Assembly (NCBI RefSeq): GCF_000747525.1
Contig: NZ_CP009278.1
Coordinates: 62,001 to 126,000 of the forward strand
Direction: 5' to 3'
Length of the DNA: 64,000 bases
Origin: Sphingobacterium sp. ML3W
Lineage (GTDB): Bacteria > Bacteroidota > Bacteroidia > Sphingobacteriales > Sphingobacteriaceae
Shown here: positions 41,557 through 50,392 of the stretch, in pieces
Layout of the letters: the number at the start of each line of letters is the position of its first letter
Position numbering within the stretch: position 1 is the stretch's first letter
Notes under the pieces: generated by a model
What the model was told of the DNA's origin: nothing
The model's database searches: none
The model's input: the letters and a program-made list of their open reading frames with translations, nothing else
Position numbers and translations under genes: made by a program

Positions 41557-42791
41557 CGTTTTCTTGCTTATTTATTGAGGAAGAGGTTAACTTGCTGTAT
41601 CATTGGATGATTTATTTTTTGAAGGAACCGCATAGAGGCCCATTATCAGGGAATATGATGTCTTTAAGGCCGATTCTGCATGTCGGATACGATGAATCAA
41701 TACTTTACTATTATTCGGTAGGCTCTTTTTTTCAATACTGGCCAAATCTTTGATTGTATCGAATCCACGGGCTATCCATTCTACGAACACATACTGAATG
41801 TACTGGGGTATATCGTAAATGTTTTACTCCCTTTATATATACGGGTACTTATATATAGGTGCACTTATATACTTGCTATTAATAACCTACTATAGGCGTT
41901 ATCAATAATTGGCTCTTTTTGGCTCTAGATTAAAACCATTAGATTAAAAGGTTCGACAATTGGGTGTAAAACGAAATGACACCCACCGATTCAACAGTTG
42001 AAAACACTTTTTGCTGCTTATCCATTATGAATGGCAGCCTCGCCCATTAGATTACAGAACATGATCCATCGTCCGGCTATTGTAAATGGAACCCACTGGT
42101 GCTCCTATGTGATGGGGATTTCACGAGGATGCATACTAATAACGACAAAGAATAAACAGATAAGGGACCAACAGAGTTTCGGAAAGAAAATGGACGCTAG
42201 TAATGACAAAGCAATTAAATAGGAAGAATAGGCTCTAAGTAAATATCGGGTAGATCAATGGATTGGTACATCTTGATATAATCTTCGCTATTAACCCGAT
42301 TATTGGAGAGCTTTAATAGAGTAATTCTAGAGGTTTACCTCTAGGAACCCTCTATAAACCCTCTATTAAAGCTCTAGTGTTCCTGTATTAATTACCTATA
42401 TGTATATAAGATGCTACCTGCTTACTAAGCTCCCTTAGACAGTAACAATAAACGTAATACGGATCAGCTTGAAATATACAGGTCCATAAGCAAGAAAATG
42501 AATACCTTGCTATGGACAATGCAACGTCTTCATGCCAACTTAGGCACTTATCCGCTCTTTCAGCATGATGAGTCTACCTTTCATATGCTCCAACTGAGAT
42601 AAAACGGCTTTCTTACCTTCAGGTTCAACAACCATAAAGTCAATCCATACAATATAAATTATAAGATCCAAATTTACCATAAGATATACCGCAGTACCTT
42701 AATATGGCGATAGACAGTATTGTCGCGATATAAAGAGTTTAGTTATAATGGGTGTCTAAATGCGCATAGTTAAATCTTTTACAAAAAATGA
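41557..42791. other. Gene-free spacer upstream of the rRNA operon, with a nested inverted repeat
   Basis: I see no convincing gene; short frames here have no family features. At 42,308-42,374 perfect 14-bp arms (GAGCTTTAATAGAG and its complement) enclose a second perfect hairpin CTAGAGG-TTTA-CCTCTAG (42,327-42,344). Confidence 0.5.
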
Positions 42792-42799
42792 TATCTTTG
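42792..42799 (+). promoter_or_regulatory. -7 element for the TRIC-type channel gene
   Basis: TATCTTTG fits the Bacteroidota -7 box 34 bp before the ATG. No good -33 box is seen. Confidence 0.4.
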
Positions 42800-42832
42800 C
42801 ATGCATACTGCAAAATCAATCAATAGGCATAA

Positions 42833-43444
42833 ATGACGGCAACCAATTATATATACTTCAGTGATTTATTAGGAACCATGCTTTTTGCTATTTCAGGAGC
42901 AATGGCGGCCAACCGTCGTAAAATTGACATATTTGGGGCAACATTCACCGGATTTGTAACCGCAATAGGTGGGGGATCATTACGTGACTTCTGTTTAAAT
43001 TTACGTCCTATATGGGTGGATGATGGCAACTACTTAATCGCTATCTTAATAGGTGTGTTTCTCGCTGCTATCCTCAACGATCAGTTAGACAAGTTCTCTA
43101 GGACACTGACTCTCTTTGACGCCATGGGAATTGCCTTTTTCACGATAGTTGGACTACAAAAGTCACTTATGTACGAAAGTTCCATTATAGCGGCAGTCAT
43201 TTTAGGCATGTTTTCAGCTGTAATGGGAGGGGTTATACGTGACACGCTAATGAATGAGACTCCCTTGATCTTCAGAAAAGAAATATATGCAACAGCCTGC
43301 TTGTCCGGAGCTATTCTATTTGTCTGTTTAGCCTATTTTGGTGTCGACGAAGGCATAAATGCATTTATCAGCGCACTCTTAGTATTCATGGTAAGAATCT
43401 TAGCCGTGAAATATAGATTTTCACTGCCCATAATAGGTGGATAA
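42833..43444 (+). CDS. Trimeric intracellular cation channel family protein (UPF0126)
   Basis: This 203-residue, seven-helix membrane protein has two homologous halves, each with the family glycine/Arg-Asp motif: IGGGSLRDF (about 47-55) and MGGVIRDTL (about 131-139). Bacterial TRIC channels conduct K+ or other cations; the physiological role is not established. Confidence 0.88.
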   Translation: MTATNYIYFSDLLGTMLFAISGAMAANRRKIDIFGATFTGFVTAIGGGSLRDFCLNLRPIWVDDGNYLIAILIGVFLAAILNDQLDKFSRTLTLFDAMGIAFFTIVGLQKSLMYESSIIAAVILGMFSAVMGGVIRDTLMNETPLIFRKEIYATACLSGAILFVCLAYFGVDEGINAFISALLVFMVRILAVKYRFSLPIIGG

Positions 43445-43448
43445 AATA

Positions 43449-43482
43449 GAAAAAGCGTTAATTGTAATTAGCGCTTTTTCTT
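43449..43482. terminator. Bidirectional terminator between channel gene and def
   Basis: GAAAAAGCG...CGCTTTTTC arms lie between two convergent genes, with A and T runs on either side. Confidence 0.7.
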
Positions 43483-44049
43483 TAGAAATGGAAATTTCAT
43501 TTTATACCCAACACGAACCATACCCTTAGAAATGGTATCCAATTTGTTTTTCAACATGGTTTTCTTCAAAGAAGATAACTTATCAGTAAATAACTTACCT
43601 TCGATATGATCGTACTCATGTTGCACGACGCGAGCTGCTAACCCCGTCAAATCAATCTCATGTTCTTCGAAGTTTTCATCCAAATAATTAATTTTAATAT
43701 TGGGATGTCTCATTACGTCTTCATTAATATCCGGAATACTTAAACATCCTTCACTAAAAGCCCACTTATCTCCTGATTCTTCAACCATAATGGGATTAAT
43801 AAATACTTTTTTGAAATTTTTCAAAACTTCTTTTTCATCTTCAGAATCTTCAGCAAACGGAGTCGCATCGATTACAAAAAGACGAATGGGTAAACCAACT
43901 TGCGGTGCTGCAATTCCAACACCATTTGCCGCATACATCGTCTCAAACATATCAGCAATCAATTGCTTCAAGTTTGGATAATCCTTATCTATTTCATCTG
44001 CTACCTTACGCAATACTGGATCGCCGTAAGCCACAATTGGAAGTTTCAT
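43468..44049 (-). CDS. def: Peptide deformylase
   Basis: From ATG 44,049 the protein is 193 residues and starts MKLPIVAYGDPVLRKVA. All three motifs are present: GIAAPQVGL, EGCLSIPD (metal Cys) and QHEYDHIEG (HEXXH). It removes the formyl group from nascent proteins. A longer frame begins at 44,082, but a -7 box (TACCTTTG, 44,077-44,070) lies inside that extension, so transcription would start too late for it. Confidence 0.95.
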   Translation of the reverse strand: MKLPIVAYGDPVLRKVADEIDKDYPNLKQLIADMFETMYAANGVGIAAPQVGLPIRLFVIDATPFAEDSEDEKEVLKNFKKVFINPIMVEESGDKWAFSEGCLSIPDINEDVMRHPNIKINYLDENFEEHEIDLTGLAARVVQHEYDHIEGKLFTDKLSSLKKTMLKNKLDTISKGMVRVGYKMKFPFLKKKR

Positions 44050-44069
44050 ACTTTTTATTTTTAGAAGGA

Positions 44070-44077
44070 CAAAGGTA
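44070..44077 (-). promoter_or_regulatory. -7 element of def
   Basis: TACCTTTG on the minus strand, 20 bp before the chosen ATG, decides the start of def. Confidence 0.5.
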
Positions 44078-44140
44078 AGCATTAAAATTCATTCGAAAAC
44101 CAGACATTGTATGTAATAAATCATATTTTTGTTGATTGCT

Positions 44141-44929
44141 ATGACGGACTCTTACAATCAAATACAACAGCGCTTTTTTGATCAATTAGTGCAGGCTCTC
44201 CATCCAGAGGTTCTTATTGTCGAAAAAAAACCTTTTTTCACAATTATAACAAGTGCTATTTTACCGTTTAAAATTCATCTTTACGGACACAATATCCAGG
44301 AAAGAATAAAAAGCGGAATGCAAAAGACCGTCCATATCGATGAAGACGTCTTAATGAGCAAATATGATATTATCTTAAAAAGAATACTTGCAATAGCCCT
44401 TCATCAAAAGAAAGCATACGCAAGAAATACGGTTGTTGCTCGTGTAGATAAGAAAAACACCATACTTTTTTTAGAGGAAAATCATTTACAAGGGGCGATG
44501 CCTGGAAAATACCGATATGGTTTATTTTTAGATGGGGAGCTCATTTCACTTGCAGTATTTAGCGGAGGGAGGAAAATGCCCGAACTAAACATCGAAAACT
44601 ACCGGTCATTTGAATTGATTCGATTTTGCAACAAACTAGGTTATAATGTAGTAGGGGGGATAAGTAAATTGTTAAAGGCTTTTGTTTCAGATTTTCAACC
44701 CAATGACATCATGACCTATACGGACAAAGACTGGAGCCAAGAGTCCACGCTAGAAAAAATAGGTTTTGTCAAGAAATCAGAAATTCCACCACTCAAATTT
44801 TGGGTCAATGGAACGACAAGAACACTCATAAAAGATGAGATACAATATGCAGCACTACAAAAAGAATTTCCAAATGGTTATTTAAAGGAAAATTTAGGTA
44901 GTCTAAAACTGATTCAATCTATAAAATAA
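44141..44929 (+). CDS. Conserved hypothetical protein
   Basis: From ATG 44,141 the product is 262 residues (a TTG 12 bp upstream is less likely). The middle (VARVDKKNTILFLEENHLQG ... YGLFLDGELISLAVFSGGRKM ... SFELIRFCNKLGYNVVGG) resembles the GNAT-like proteins encoded by some large phages, found beside endonucleases; this is memory only. The lack of a signal peptide suggests a cytoplasmic protein. It stands alone. Confidence 0.55.
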   Translation: MTDSYNQIQQRFFDQLVQALHPEVLIVEKKPFFTIITSAILPFKIHLYGHNIQERIKSGMQKTVHIDEDVLMSKYDIILKRILAIALHQKKAYARNTVVARVDKKNTILFLEENHLQGAMPGKYRYGLFLDGELISLAVFSGGRKMPELNIENYRSFELIRFCNKLGYNVVGGISKLLKAFVSDFQPNDIMTYTDKDWSQESTLEKIGFVKKSEIPPLKFWVNGTTRTLIKDEIQYAALQKEFPNGYLKENLGSLKLIQSIK

Positions 44930-44985
44930 AATCATTTTTTGTATCTTGTCATTAATCTAAATCATAAAATATTAAATATATCATC

Positions 44986-46158
44986 ATGAAGAGAAAACTA
45001 CGAATGGGTATGGTCGGAGGTGGCAACGATGCTTTCATTGGAGCCGTACACCGTATCGCAGCAAATATGGATGGCAAAATCGAACTCGTATGTGGTTCAT
45101 TTAGTATCAATCCTGAAATTAACAAACAGTCAGCTGAAGATTTATTCATTCCTGAAAATCGCTGTTATGCCAACTATGAAGAGATGATTTTAAAGGAAAG
45201 TCAACTTCCTGAAGATGAGCGCATGGATTTTCTAACGATTGTTACACCCAATTTCATGCATTATCCTCCCGCGAAGATGGCGTTAGAAAATGGATTTAAT
45301 GTTGTCATTGAAAAACCAATGACCTTAACATTAGAGGAAGCTAAATCATTGGAAGAAATAGTTAAAAGTACAAATAAAACACTATGCCTAACGCACACAT
45401 ACTCGGGTTATCCCATGGTAAAACAGGCAAAAGCAATGGTGAAGGCTGGTCATTTCGGAAAAATCCGCAAAATTGTTGTGGAATACCCTCAGGGATGGTT
45501 GAGTAAATTAACAGAGCGCGAAGGAAACGCAGGTGCAGCATGGCGTGCCGACCCAACTAAATCTGGTAAGTCATTAGCAATGGGTGATATTGGTGTTCAT
45601 GCGGCTCACCTTGCCGAGTATATCTCTGGTCTTAAAATCACTGAAGTAAATGCAGACTTAACCTCATTTGTAGAAGGAAGATACCTAGACGACGATGGTT
45701 CTGTTTTATTACGCTTTGAAGAAGGTGCAAAAGGAATGCTTTGGGCTTCACAAATAGCTGCAGGTGAAGAAAATGCATTGCGAATCCGAATCTATGGTGA
45801 GCATGGTGGATTCGAATGGGCTAACGAAGACCCTAACAATCTAATTGTCAAAATGTTGGGAGAACCACGTCAAACATTACGTACTGGAAATGCATACAGT
45901 GATCCAAATCAATTAAGTTCATTCGCTACGCATAATACACGTATTCCTGCGGGACATCCTGAAGGATTACTAGAATCATTCGGTAATATATACCGCAATT
46001 TTGCACAAACAGTATCTGCAAAATTGGAAGGTAGAACACCAACAGCAGAAATGCAAGATTTCCCTCAGGTACACGAAGGGGTAAGGGGCATGGCTTTTAT
46101 AGAAAATGTTGTAAATAACAATAATGGTTCTGAAAAATGGACTAAATTTGTTGTGTGA
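44986..46158 (+). CDS. Gfo/Idh/MocA-family oxidoreductase
   Basis: This 390-residue NAD(P)-dependent dehydrogenase has an N-terminal Rossmann fold (GMVGGGNDAFIGAVHR) and the conserved EKPMTLT motif (about 108-114), followed by the alpha/beta substrate domain with GDIGVHAAHLAEY. Substrates of the family are sugars or inositol derivatives. The specific one cannot be told. Its stop overlaps the GTG used for miaA. Confidence 0.88.
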   Translation: MKRKLRMGMVGGGNDAFIGAVHRIAANMDGKIELVCGSFSINPEINKQSAEDLFIPENRCYANYEEMILKESQLPEDERMDFLTIVTPNFMHYPPAKMALENGFNVVIEKPMTLTLEEAKSLEEIVKSTNKTLCLTHTYSGYPMVKQAKAMVKAGHFGKIRKIVVEYPQGWLSKLTEREGNAGAAWRADPTKSGKSLAMGDIGVHAAHLAEYISGLKITEVNADLTSFVEGRYLDDDGSVLLRFEEGAKGMLWASQIAAGEENALRIRIYGEHGGFEWANEDPNNLIVKMLGEPRQTLRTGNAYSDPNQLSSFATHNTRIPAGHPEGLLESFGNIYRNFAQTVSAKLEGRTPTAEMQDFPQVHEGVRGMAFIENVVNNNNGSEKWTKFVV

Positions 46159-47057
46159 TAAATAAACAACAACTATTCCTTTCTCCTTTGGCATTGTCAG
46201 AACTGCCAAAGGAGAAAGTTATTGTTATTCTAGGGCCAACTGCCTCTGGGAAAACAGCATTAGCAGTCAAAATAGCAAAAGAAATAAAAGCCGAGATCAT
46301 TAGTGCTGACTCCCGTCAGGTATATCGAGATATGAACATCGGCACAGGCAAAGATCTATGCGAATACGGCGATGTTCCATACCATCTTATCAATATTTGC
46401 GAACCAGGTGAAAAATATCATTTAGGTCAGTTCATAGCAGACTTTCAACAGATCTATCAATCCCTATTGCTTCAGAAAAAACGAATCATATTGTGTGGTG
46501 GCACTGGCCTATACATTCAAAGCGTTATTCAAGGGAATAAATACGCTCAGATTCCAAGTCTACCTGGTTTTAAAGAGGGGCTTTACGGTTTCGAAATGGA
46601 CCAACTCCTAAACCGTCTATCCCAATATGATAAGCCTCATGATTTTTTTATTGATCTATCGACAAAGAAAAGAATCATCCGTGGGATAGAAATCTTAGAA
46701 TGGCTCAAAACAAATACCATCCCATTGAGCACCAACGAAAATCTTGACTCCATTGTAATCGGTTTAAATCCAGAGGTATCACTAAGAAGACAAAAAATAT
46801 CAAATCGATTGGACCAACGATTACAGGACGGTCTTATACAAGAAGTACAAACACTTATCAAAAAAGGGATAAGCCATGCTGAACTTCAATACTATGGTTT
46901 AGAATATAAATATGTTTCCAAATATCTTTTAGGTGAATTGACATATGATGATTTTCACAAAAAACTAGAAACTGAAATACATCGCTATGCAAAAAGACAG
47001 ATGACCTATTTTCGTAAAATGGAAAAAGACGGAATAAAGATTAATTGGATTGACTAG
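46155..47057 (+). CDS. miaA: tRNA dimethylallyltransferase MiaA
   Basis: The 300-residue enzyme adds a dimethylallyl group to A37 of tRNAs reading UNN codons. It has the P-loop GPTASGKT (about 27-34) and DSRQVYRDMNIGTGK. No ATG fits; the start used is GTG at 46,155, overlapping the upstream stop. That gives about 20 extra residues before the P-loop compared with typical homologues, and this stretch is encoded by a perfect 15-bp hairpin. TTG at 46,188 or 46,194 are alternative starts. Confidence 0.92.
   Translation: MINKQQLFLSPLALSELPKEKVIVILGPTASGKTALAVKIAKEIKAEIISADSRQVYRDMNIGTGKDLCEYGDVPYHLINICEPGEKYHLGQFIADFQQIYQSLLLQKKRIILCGGTGLYIQSVIQGNKYAQIPSLPGFKEGLYGFEMDQLLNRLSQYDKPHDFFIDLSTKKRIIRGIEILEWLKTNTIPLSTNENLDSIVIGLNPEVSLRRQKISNRLDQRLQDGLIQEVQTLIKKGISHAELQYYGLEYKYVSKYLLGELTYDDFHKKLETEIHRYAKRQMTYFRKMEKDGIKINWID
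46179..46218. promoter_or_regulatory. 15-bp perfect stem-loop at the start of miaA
   Basis: CTTTCTCCTTTGGCA (46,179-46,193) and its exact complement (46,204-46,218) flank the 10-nt loop TTGTCAGAAC. It could be a terminator of the oxidoreductase gene or a control of miaA translation. Confidence 0.6.
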
Positions 47058-47077
47058 AGTCGACACTCTTATAAACA

Positions 47078-47112
47078 GAAAAAGGGTTGACCGTATGGAT
47101 CAACCCTTTTTA
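47078..47112. terminator. Bidirectional terminator between miaA and rng
   Basis: AAAAGGGTTGA and TCAACCCTTTT arms between convergent genes, with A/T runs on both sides. Confidence 0.85.
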
Positions 47113-47123
47113 ATTTCTTTCGA

Positions 47124-48677
47124 TTATAACTTAATTTCCTCGTCTTTAGTATTAAAGAAATGAAATTCAGTTAAATAATATGAAGTAACTGGAACAACCT
47201 TGATCCATTTTTGAAACTTCAAAAACCATTTTATTCTTTTAGAAATAAAGCCTGACTTAATGAAAGCGGCAATATAAGGATGCACACATAGTGATATTCC
47301 TTTTTCATTTTGTTCTTGAAGAATAAAACTTAAATTATTTTCTATATCATCCATTAGGACAATACTCGACCGGATTTCACCAGTACCATCACAAGCGGGA
47401 CATTTCTCATTTGTAACGATATTCATTTCTGGCCTAACACGTTGACGCGTTATCTGCACTAATCCAAATTTACTTGGCGGCAATATTGTGTGTCTCGCGC
47501 GATCCGTCGCCATACATTCTTTCAAAAAGTTGTATAGCTCTTTTCGATGGGTTGGTTTATGCATATCGATAAAATCGACCACAACTATACCTCCCATATC
47601 TCTTAAGCGCAATTGACGCGCAATTTCTTTTGCTGCTTCCATATTAACCAGGAGTGCATTATCCTCTTGGTTCTCTTTATTAGCAGAACGATTACCACTA
47701 TTTACATCGACAACGTGAAGTGCCTCAGTGTGCTCGATTACGAGATAGGCACCACCTTGCAATGTAACAGTTTTTCCAAAAGCAGCTTTGATTTGTTTCT
47801 CAACCCCAAAGTGGTCAAAAATTGGTTCTTTATGTTTATAAAGTTTTACAATTTTTTCTAAATCAGGAGAGATGTCTTGGACATAGGATTTTGTCTCTTC
47901 ATATATAACCGGGTCATTTACATGAATATGTGTAAATTCATCGGTTAATAAATCACGTAGAATGGTAGAAGCTCTATCCATTTCACCTAATACTTTTTGA
48001 GGAGGTTCCGCTGTCCGCAGTCGCTTGGTAAATAGTTCCCACTTAGAGATTAGATCCAATAAATCTTTTTGCAGTTCGTCTACGCCCTTTCCTTCCGAAA
48101 CCGTACGAATAATCACTCCAAAATTAGGAGGTTTTATCCCTTCGACAATCTTCTTAAGGCGAGTACGTTCATTACTTCCTTTGATTCGTTTGGATATGGA
48201 AACCGCACTTGAAAAAGGTACCAGTACGACAAATCTACCTGCAATAGATAGATCGGAGCTCAAACGAGGTCCTTTTGTTGATATTGGTTCTTTTGCGATT
48301 TGAACTGGTAAAAGCATGTTTTTGCTTAAGATATCAGATATCTTACCGGCCTTATCGATGTCTTTTTCAAGTTTTAAACTATTGAGCAGTTTCTCTTGAT
48401 AACTGCCATTCTTTACTATTCGAGTAAGTTTAAGCAAAGATTGAACCTGAGGACCTAAGTCCAAATAGTGGAGAAAAGCATCTTTTTCGTATCCAACGTC
48501 TACGAATGCTGCATTTAATCCCGGCATTATTTTTTTTATCCGTCCAAGATAGATATCTCCAACTGAAAAATTATTGTTAACCGTTTCCCTATTTAGTTCA
48601 ACAAGCTGCTTATCTTGTAGCAAAGCAATAGTAACTCCTTTTTCAGGAGTAGAATCGATAATTAATTCCTTTACCAA
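47124..48677 (-). CDS. rng: Ribonuclease E/G family protein
   Basis: The 517-residue endoribonuclease has an N-terminal S1 domain (NFSVGDIYLGRIKKIMPGLNAAFVD), catalytic Asp in HVVDVNSGN and VVVDFIDMHK, and the Zn-link motif CPACDGTG. It processes rRNA and turns over mRNA. The only in-frame starts after the upstream TAG are CTG 48,680 and TTG 48,677; TTG GTA AAG gives the expected MVKELIIDS beginning, so a TTG start is chosen. Confidence 0.93.
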   Translation of the reverse strand: MVKELIIDSTPEKGVTIALLQDKQLVELNRETVNNNFSVGDIYLGRIKKIMPGLNAAFVDVGYEKDAFLHYLDLGPQVQSLLKLTRIVKNGSYQEKLLNSLKLEKDIDKAGKISDILSKNMLLPVQIAKEPISTKGPRLSSDLSIAGRFVVLVPFSSAVSISKRIKGSNERTRLKKIVEGIKPPNFGVIIRTVSEGKGVDELQKDLLDLISKWELFTKRLRTAEPPQKVLGEMDRASTILRDLLTDEFTHIHVNDPVIYEETKSYVQDISPDLEKIVKLYKHKEPIFDHFGVEKQIKAAFGKTVTLQGGAYLVIEHTEALHVVDVNSGNRSANKENQEDNALLVNMEAAKEIARQLRLRDMGGIVVVDFIDMHKPTHRKELYNFLKECMATDRARHTILPPSKFGLVQITRQRVRPEMNIVTNEKCPACDGTGEIRSSIVLMDDIENNLSFILQEQNEKGISLCVHPYIAAFIKSGFISKRIKWFLKFQKWIKVVPVTSYYLTEFHFFNTKDEEIKL

Positions 48678-48758
48678 CAGCTACATATTTACGATACAAA
48701 TTAACATACGCTGCTAATCCTAATGTATCTGATTAAACACTTAAAGAACGTTTTTTAT

Positions 48759-48798
48759 AAAAAAAAACAATCTACACGCAATAAATTACGTGTAGATT
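48759..48798 (-). terminator. Terminator after the 29-residue basic protein gene
   Basis: On the minus strand AATCTACACG and CGTGTAGATT arms are followed by TGTTTTTTTTT. Confidence 0.85.
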
Positions 48799-48869
48799 AT
48801 CAAACTTCAATACAATTATTGTGTCATTTTCATACAGCAATAATCTACTGGAGCCTTATACAAGAAAGA

Positions 48870-48959
48870 CTATTTTTTCTTGTGTCTATTTTTTCTTAAA
48901 CGTTTTTTACGTTTGTGAGTAGCCATTTTGTGTCTTTTTCTTTTTTTTCCGCTTGGCAT
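48870..48959 (-). CDS. Tiny very basic protein, probable ribosomal protein
   Basis: This 29-codon frame encodes MPSGKKRKRHKMATHKRK and continues KRLRKNRHKKK. It has 20 Lys, Arg or His residues and no acidic ones. It has its own terminator and stands between rng and a TPR gene. Sequences like this are widespread in Bacteroidota (from memory) and fit a small ribosomal protein of the kind named bL38 or bTHX; I cannot tell which. It is below normal gene-finder length cut-offs. Confidence 0.75.
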   Translation of the reverse strand: MPSGKKRKRHKMATHKRKKRLRKNRHKKK

Positions 48960-48995
48960 AGCTAATTTTTTTTAAATGATTATAAACTAAATTAA

Positions 48996-49826
48996 TTACT
49001 TACTCAATTCTTCGATCTTGCGATCGATAAATTGTGAAAGGGAAGGGTCAGCAGCCAATTGCTTACTTTGTTTGAAAGCAGCAACCGCGTCACTTTTCAT
49101 CCCGATATTTTCATAGCCTGTGGCTAAATAAAAGTAAGATTCCGCATCTGGTTTCAATTCAATAACTGTTTTGAAACGTTCAATCGCTTTATCAAACTGG
49201 CGAGATTGTAACGAAAACAATCCCAAAGTTTTGTTTGCTTCTACATTTTTTGGATCTGCTTGAACCACTTCACGAAGTAAAGCAATCCCTGCCATTGGGT
49301 TATTTGTACCCGATACCATTGCAGCTCCTAATCCTGTTTTCGCTTCTAAACTAGCAGCATTTAATTTCAAAGCTGCTTCGTAAGAACGAATTGCATTTTG
49401 AGTTAAAACGTTTGCTAAAGTAGAGTCTTGTAAGTTTGTGTAGGCAGTACGATAAAACTCTCCTGCTTTCAACCAGTACTCATATTTTGGAGAAATTTTA
49501 GCCATTTCTTCATAAATGAATCCTTGAGGAATAGGTTTTGCTAAATCATCCCACTTACCCGCCAACTTTTGAAGTAAAGAAATCTTTTCTTCTCCAGATG
49601 ACTTTGTAATTTGGGTCTCAATATCGGAAATATCTTTGATTAAATTTGCATCTAATCCCTGTTTTGTCATTAACGATACGTTTTCCAAATTAATTTCAGA
49701 AGAAGATTGCTCTGTTTCACTCGTTTCTTCCTTGTCGTTCACCAAACCCTTAATAGGTTGTGCCAATAAAACTGCAACTAATGCTACAGCCACGCCTACT
49801 ACTATAATTTGTTTGGTTTTTGCCAT
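48996..49826 (-). CDS. Tetratricopeptide repeat protein, membrane-anchored
   Basis: The 276-residue protein has an N-terminal helix (IIVVGVAVALVAVLLAQP), an acidic linker and TPR repeats from about residue 105 (for example NVEANKTLGLFSLQSRQFDKAIERFKTVIEL). TPRs bind other proteins; the partner is unknown. It lies 18 bp downstream of the HU gene, likely in one transcript. Confidence 0.8.
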   Translation of the reverse strand: MAKTKQIIVVGVAVALVAVLLAQPIKGLVNDKEETSETEQSSSEINLENVSLMTKQGLDANLIKDISDIETQITKSSGEEKISLLQKLAGKWDDLAKPIPQGFIYEEMAKISPKYEYWLKAGEFYRTAYTNLQDSTLANVLTQNAIRSYEAALKLNAASLEAKTGLGAAMVSGTNNPMAGIALLREVVQADPKNVEANKTLGLFSLQSRQFDKAIERFKTVIELKPDAESYFYLATGYENIGMKSDAVAAFKQSKQLAADPSLSQFIDRKIEELSK

Positions 49827-49844
49827 TTTAATCTGTTTTTAAGA

Positions 49845-50129
49845 TTACTTATTGCCGTTTTTTACTTTCTCAACAAATACTTTTGCTGGTTTGAAGCTTG
49901 GAACGAAATGTTCAGGAATGATAATCGCTGTGTTTTTAGAAATGTTTCTAGCAGTTTTTTCAGCTCTTTTTTTAACAACAAAGCTACCAAAACCTCTCAC
50001 GTATACATTTTCTCCACCCACCATTGCGTTTTTAACAACTTTGAAGAACGCCTCTACGGTCTCTTGAACATCTACCTTCTCTAAGCCAGTTTTGTTAGAG
50101 ATTTCTGCAATAATTTCTGCTTTAGTCAT
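49845..50129 (-). CDS. HU-family DNA-binding protein
   Basis: The 94-residue histone-like protein starts MTKAEIIAEISNKTGLEKVDV and has the arm motif VYVRGFGSFVVKKRAEKTARNI. It bends and compacts DNA as a dimer. A -7 box TACTTTTG (50,195-50,188, minus) precedes it. Confidence 0.92.
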   Translation of the reverse strand: MTKAEIIAEISNKTGLEKVDVQETVEAFFKVVKNAMVGGENVYVRGFGSFVVKKRAEKTARNISKNTAIIIPEHFVPSFKPAKVFVEKVKNGNK

Positions 50130-50392
50130 ATCAATTTTACTGTAATTATTTATTTCTCAACCTTTAACCAAATATACTTTGGGGTTGCAAAAGTATCTCT
50201 TTAAAATGACGTTTGGAAATAATTTTACCATTTTTTTTATTTTAAATTTATTCCAAAGGAGATCATTTACAACCGCTTAGCCGAAATATAGGGCTAAATC
50301 CATTTTTCAAAGAAGCACAAAAATACACTTTATTACTGAATATCAAACCTTTAATTTCATTTTTATCATTCCACGTGAAACAAATGATAAGA

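Noticed and set aside
41412..41753. 113-codon frame upstream of the rRNA operon
   Set aside because: It covers the distal rRNA promoter on the other strand and its translation resembles no protein family.
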